Shown: piece by piece, positions 5,884-8,015 of the stretch
Layout of the letters: the number at the start of each line of letters is the position of its first letter
Position numbering within the stretch: the stretch's first letter is position 1
Source of the DNA: Planctomicrobium sp.
GTDB taxonomy: Bacteria; Planctomycetota; Planctomycetia; Planctomycetales; Planctomycetaceae
Length of the DNA: 8,015 nt
Direction of reading: 5' to 3'
NCBI GenBank assembly: GCA_029259835.1
Contig: JAJDEL010000176.1
Span: 1 to 8,015 of the forward strand
Position numbers and translations under genes: made by a program
Notes under the pieces: model-generated
The model's input: only the letters and a program-made list of their open reading frames with translations
Told to the model about the DNA's origin: nothing
The model's database searches: none

Positions 5884-8015
5884 ATGTCCTCCTGGATTCT
5901 TCAGCACTTTCTGAATCCATCTTTCTTCTGGCCCGGAATGGCGTTGATCGCTGCGCCGATCATCATTCATCTCATCAACCGCATGAGGTTTCGCCGAGTT
6001 CGTTTTGCCGCAATGGAGTTTTTGCTGGCAAGTCAAAAGCAAAACCGCAGACGCGTACTCATCGAACAACTTTTGTTGCTGTTGCTGCGTATTTTGATGG
6101 TGATGATCGTCGTTGCTCTGATCGCCAGACTTATTCTCGATCCGAATCAGCTCTCCTTATTTCAAGGGGCGAAATCTCACCACATTGTGATTCTGGATGA
6201 TACGGTTTCAATGCAGGATCGCCTCAAGGATGAGACTGTATTTGATAAAGCCAAAGAAGTCATACGGCGATTAGTCGCAGAAGGTGCCGAAACTCCTCGT
6301 TCGCAAGTTCTCACACTGATTCTGATGTCCGATCCAGAGAAAACGCTCTCTGGACTGAGCGAAGCGGACATCACTGATGATCTGCTTCTTGATGTGACGG
6401 AACGACTGGAAGTCCTCTCGGCGACACATCAAGCTGCCGATCCGGCGGGCGCCCTTCAAGTTGCCCGAGAACGTCTTACGGAAGACCGCTCTGCTGTCAG
6501 ACATGTGCATGTAATCTCAGATTTTCGGAATTCCGACTGGATTGATAACAAGTCAGCGATCAGCGTTCTCAAGTCGATCAGTCAAGCGAAAATTAAACTC
6601 AATCTGGTGAAATGCGCATCAGAAGAACATGAGAACCTGAGTGTAACACACCTCGGTGGACAGGTCGAAGTTGCTGCCGCCGGTGTTCCTGTCACTCTGG
6701 AAGCGACTGTTCACAATTGGGGAACGCGCGATGCCGATGATGTCCGCGCGGATTTGTTTATCGATGGAAGTCGGCTCCCGCGAACGATTGATTTTCAGAC
6801 AATTCCCGCTGGAGAAGAAATGACCCGGTCCTTTGATGTCATTTTCCAGACCCCTGAACCACATGCCGTGAAACTGACAATTCGCGAGGATTCACTCGAA
6901 GCCGACAACCAACGTTTTCTCGCTGTTGACGTTCCGGAGGACAATCCGGTTTTAATCATTGATGGCTCTCCCTCGACGGAACAAGCGTTTTATGTCGCCG
7001 ATGCACTCGCAGCGAACAAGTCTGTCACTGGTTTCGCCACTAGTGTGCAGACTCCTGAAGACTTGCGGCGAACTCCTCTCGAAAACTTCGACCTGATTTA
7101 CTTGATCAACGTCCCTGAAATTGCTCCCGATGCCATCGCGGCTCTGGAGGATTACGTGAATAGTGGTGGCGGTCTGGTCTGGTATATGGGTGATGCGATC
7201 CGACCAGCGTTTTACAACGAGAAGCTGTTCAAAGTTGACGAAGGACTGTTCCCTGTACGACTGGATGTCGCTCCCTTCGCAACTGAAAGACCGCTTTCAG
7301 AGTCAATTGTTCAACCCGATCTTGTGCCTGAAACACACTCGCTCTTCAAGTTGTTTACGAACGCAGAAGTTCCGATTCTGGATCTCGTCTTCGTCAATCT
7401 TGCTTACGGTCTCGCCGCACCAACGGAATCACAACCGAACATCGCCGCGGATGTCACGGTCCTCGCCAAGCTTCAAACTGTGCAGCCACTCTTTCTTGAA
7501 CATCAGTTCGGCAAAGGCAAAATCGTCACTTGTCTGACATCGGCTGGACCTTTGATGAATTCAGATGGAACGATCTGGACAAACTGGGCGAACGGTCCCG
7601 GCAGCTTTAGCTTTGCTGTCTTCCAACTTGAACTTGCAAAGCACCTCGTTCGTTCTGACCGAACGCTTCCGCAACTGAAGGCCGGCGAGTCGATCGAACT
7701 GAATTTGAACCAGGCGTTTTATGCACCTGATATGGAAGTTGTATCGCCTGACGATCAAGTGAATCGGCTGCAAGCAACACCGAGACAAAAAGATCCTGAG
7801 GATGAGGCGGCTTTGGTTCCGACTCTCGAAGTGACTTATCGAGAAACAGACCAACCGGGGATTTACGAGTTCACCCTCGAAACAACGCAGCAAGAACACG
7901 AACGCCGGTTGTATGCCGCGAACACACCAGCGAAAGAAGGGGCATTAAAGATCATGGATGACGAAGCTCTCCTGCGAGAACTTGGGCCAGATACTGAAAT
8001 CGAAATTCAACAAGC
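5884..8015 (+). CDS. BatA N-terminal domain / von Willebrand A membrane protein (3' end outside window)
   Basis: 710 codons are visible from the ATG at 5884, with the frame open at the right edge. An in-frame TAA at 5854 and the lack of another start between fix this ATG, although no strong Shine-Dalgarno precedes it. Residues 1-90 are a BatA N-terminal domain (PF07584 type). They contain a membrane segment at about 12-31 followed by NRMRFRRVRFAAMEFLL, then a second membrane segment at about 62-84. A VWA-like domain follows: the metal site DDTVS (Asp105, Thr107, Ser109) replaces the common DxSxS, and a later HVISDFR carries Asp213. Residues about 252-350 resemble a CARDB/Ig-like sandwich. Residues about 353-470 resemble a class I glutamine-amidotransferase fold (FDLIYLINVPE, VNSGGGLVWYMGD) used as a scaffold, with no nucleophile recognised. 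The bulk should be extracytoplasmic. Relatives often sit beside MoxR AAA+ ATPase and DUF58 genes; neither is directly upstream here. The function is unknown beyond a probable envelope-complex or chaperone-like role. Confidence 0.92.
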   Translation, partial: MSSWILQHFLNPSFFWPGMALIAAPIIIHLINRMRFRRVRFAAMEFLLASQKQNRRRVLIEQLLLLLLRILMVMIVVALIARLILDPNQLSLFQGAKSHHIVILDDTVSMQDRLKDETVFDKAKEVIRRLVAEGAETPRSQVLTLILMSDPEKTLSGLSEADITDDLLLDVTERLEVLSATHQAADPAGALQVARERLTEDRSAVRHVHVISDFRNSDWIDNKSAISVLKSISQAKIKLNLVKCASEEHENLSVTHLGGQVEVAAAGVPVTLEATVHNWGTRDADDVRADLFIDGSRLPRTIDFQTIPAGEEMTRSFDVIFQTPEPHAVKLTIREDSLEADNQRFLAVDVPEDNPVLIIDGSPSTEQAFYVADALAANKSVTGFATSVQTPEDLRRTPLENFDLIYLINVPEIAPDAIAALEDYVNSGGGLVWYMGDAIRPAFYNEKLFKVDEGLFPVRLDVAPFATERPLSESIVQPDLVPETHSLFKLFTNAEVPILDLVFVNLAYGLAAPTESQPNIAADVTVLAKLQTVQPLFLEHQFGKGKIVTCLTSAGPLMNSDGTIWTNWANGPGSFSFAVFQLELAKHLVRSDRTLPQLKAGESIELNLNQAFYAPDMEVVSPDDQVNRLQATPRQKDPEDEAALVPTLEVTYRETDQPGIYEFTLETTQQEHERRLYAANTPAKEGALKIMDDEALLRELGPDTEIEIQQ

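Noticed and set aside
7561..7899. A 112-codon minus-strand open frame
   Set aside because: It is antisense to the BatA/VWA gene, whose frame continues unbroken with plausible protein sequence.

Overview
The window looks like part of a planctomycete chromosome (Planctomycetota, PVC superphylum). The evidence is family content. There is a PVC-type membrane-bound dehydrogenase propeller with HEAT-like repeats, a matching Pirellula/Verrucomicrobium-type CxxCH cytochrome domain, and a BatA-N/von Willebrand A protein with the lipid-proximal N-terminus typical of this phylum. No RNA gene, insertion sequence, CRISPR array or phage gene was seen, and coding density is high. The genus cannot be fixed from the sequence alone.

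Layout: four genes run on the minus strand from about 5650 down to the left edge. In transcription order they are a secreted glucuronoyl-esterase-like (CE15) alpha/beta hydrolase, a family M19 zinc dipeptidase without a signal peptide, a secreted HEAT-repeat/cytochrome c protein with one CAACH haem site, and a secreted PVC-type dehydrogenase propeller that runs off the left edge. The last two overlap by the four bases ATGA. A 233-base divergent intergenic region then separates this cluster from one plus-strand gene starting at 5884. That gene is a BatA-N / VWA / CARDB-like / GATase-like membrane protein that runs off the right edge.

How they may work together: in most planctomycete homologues I know, the propeller, the HEAT region and the haem domain form one long polypeptide. 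Here the haem-bearing half is a separate gene placed upstream of the propeller half, each with its own signal peptide, so the two probably form a periplasmic oxidase/electron-transfer pair. The esterase would cleave glucuronate esters of plant or algal polysaccharide, and the dipeptidase would handle small peptides in the cytoplasm. A shared role in polymer degradation is an inference from proximity and export signals only. The BatA-type gene probably belongs to a separate transcription unit. The split and reversed dehydrogenase/cytochrome arrangement is the most notable point; I see no clearly new defence or mobile system.
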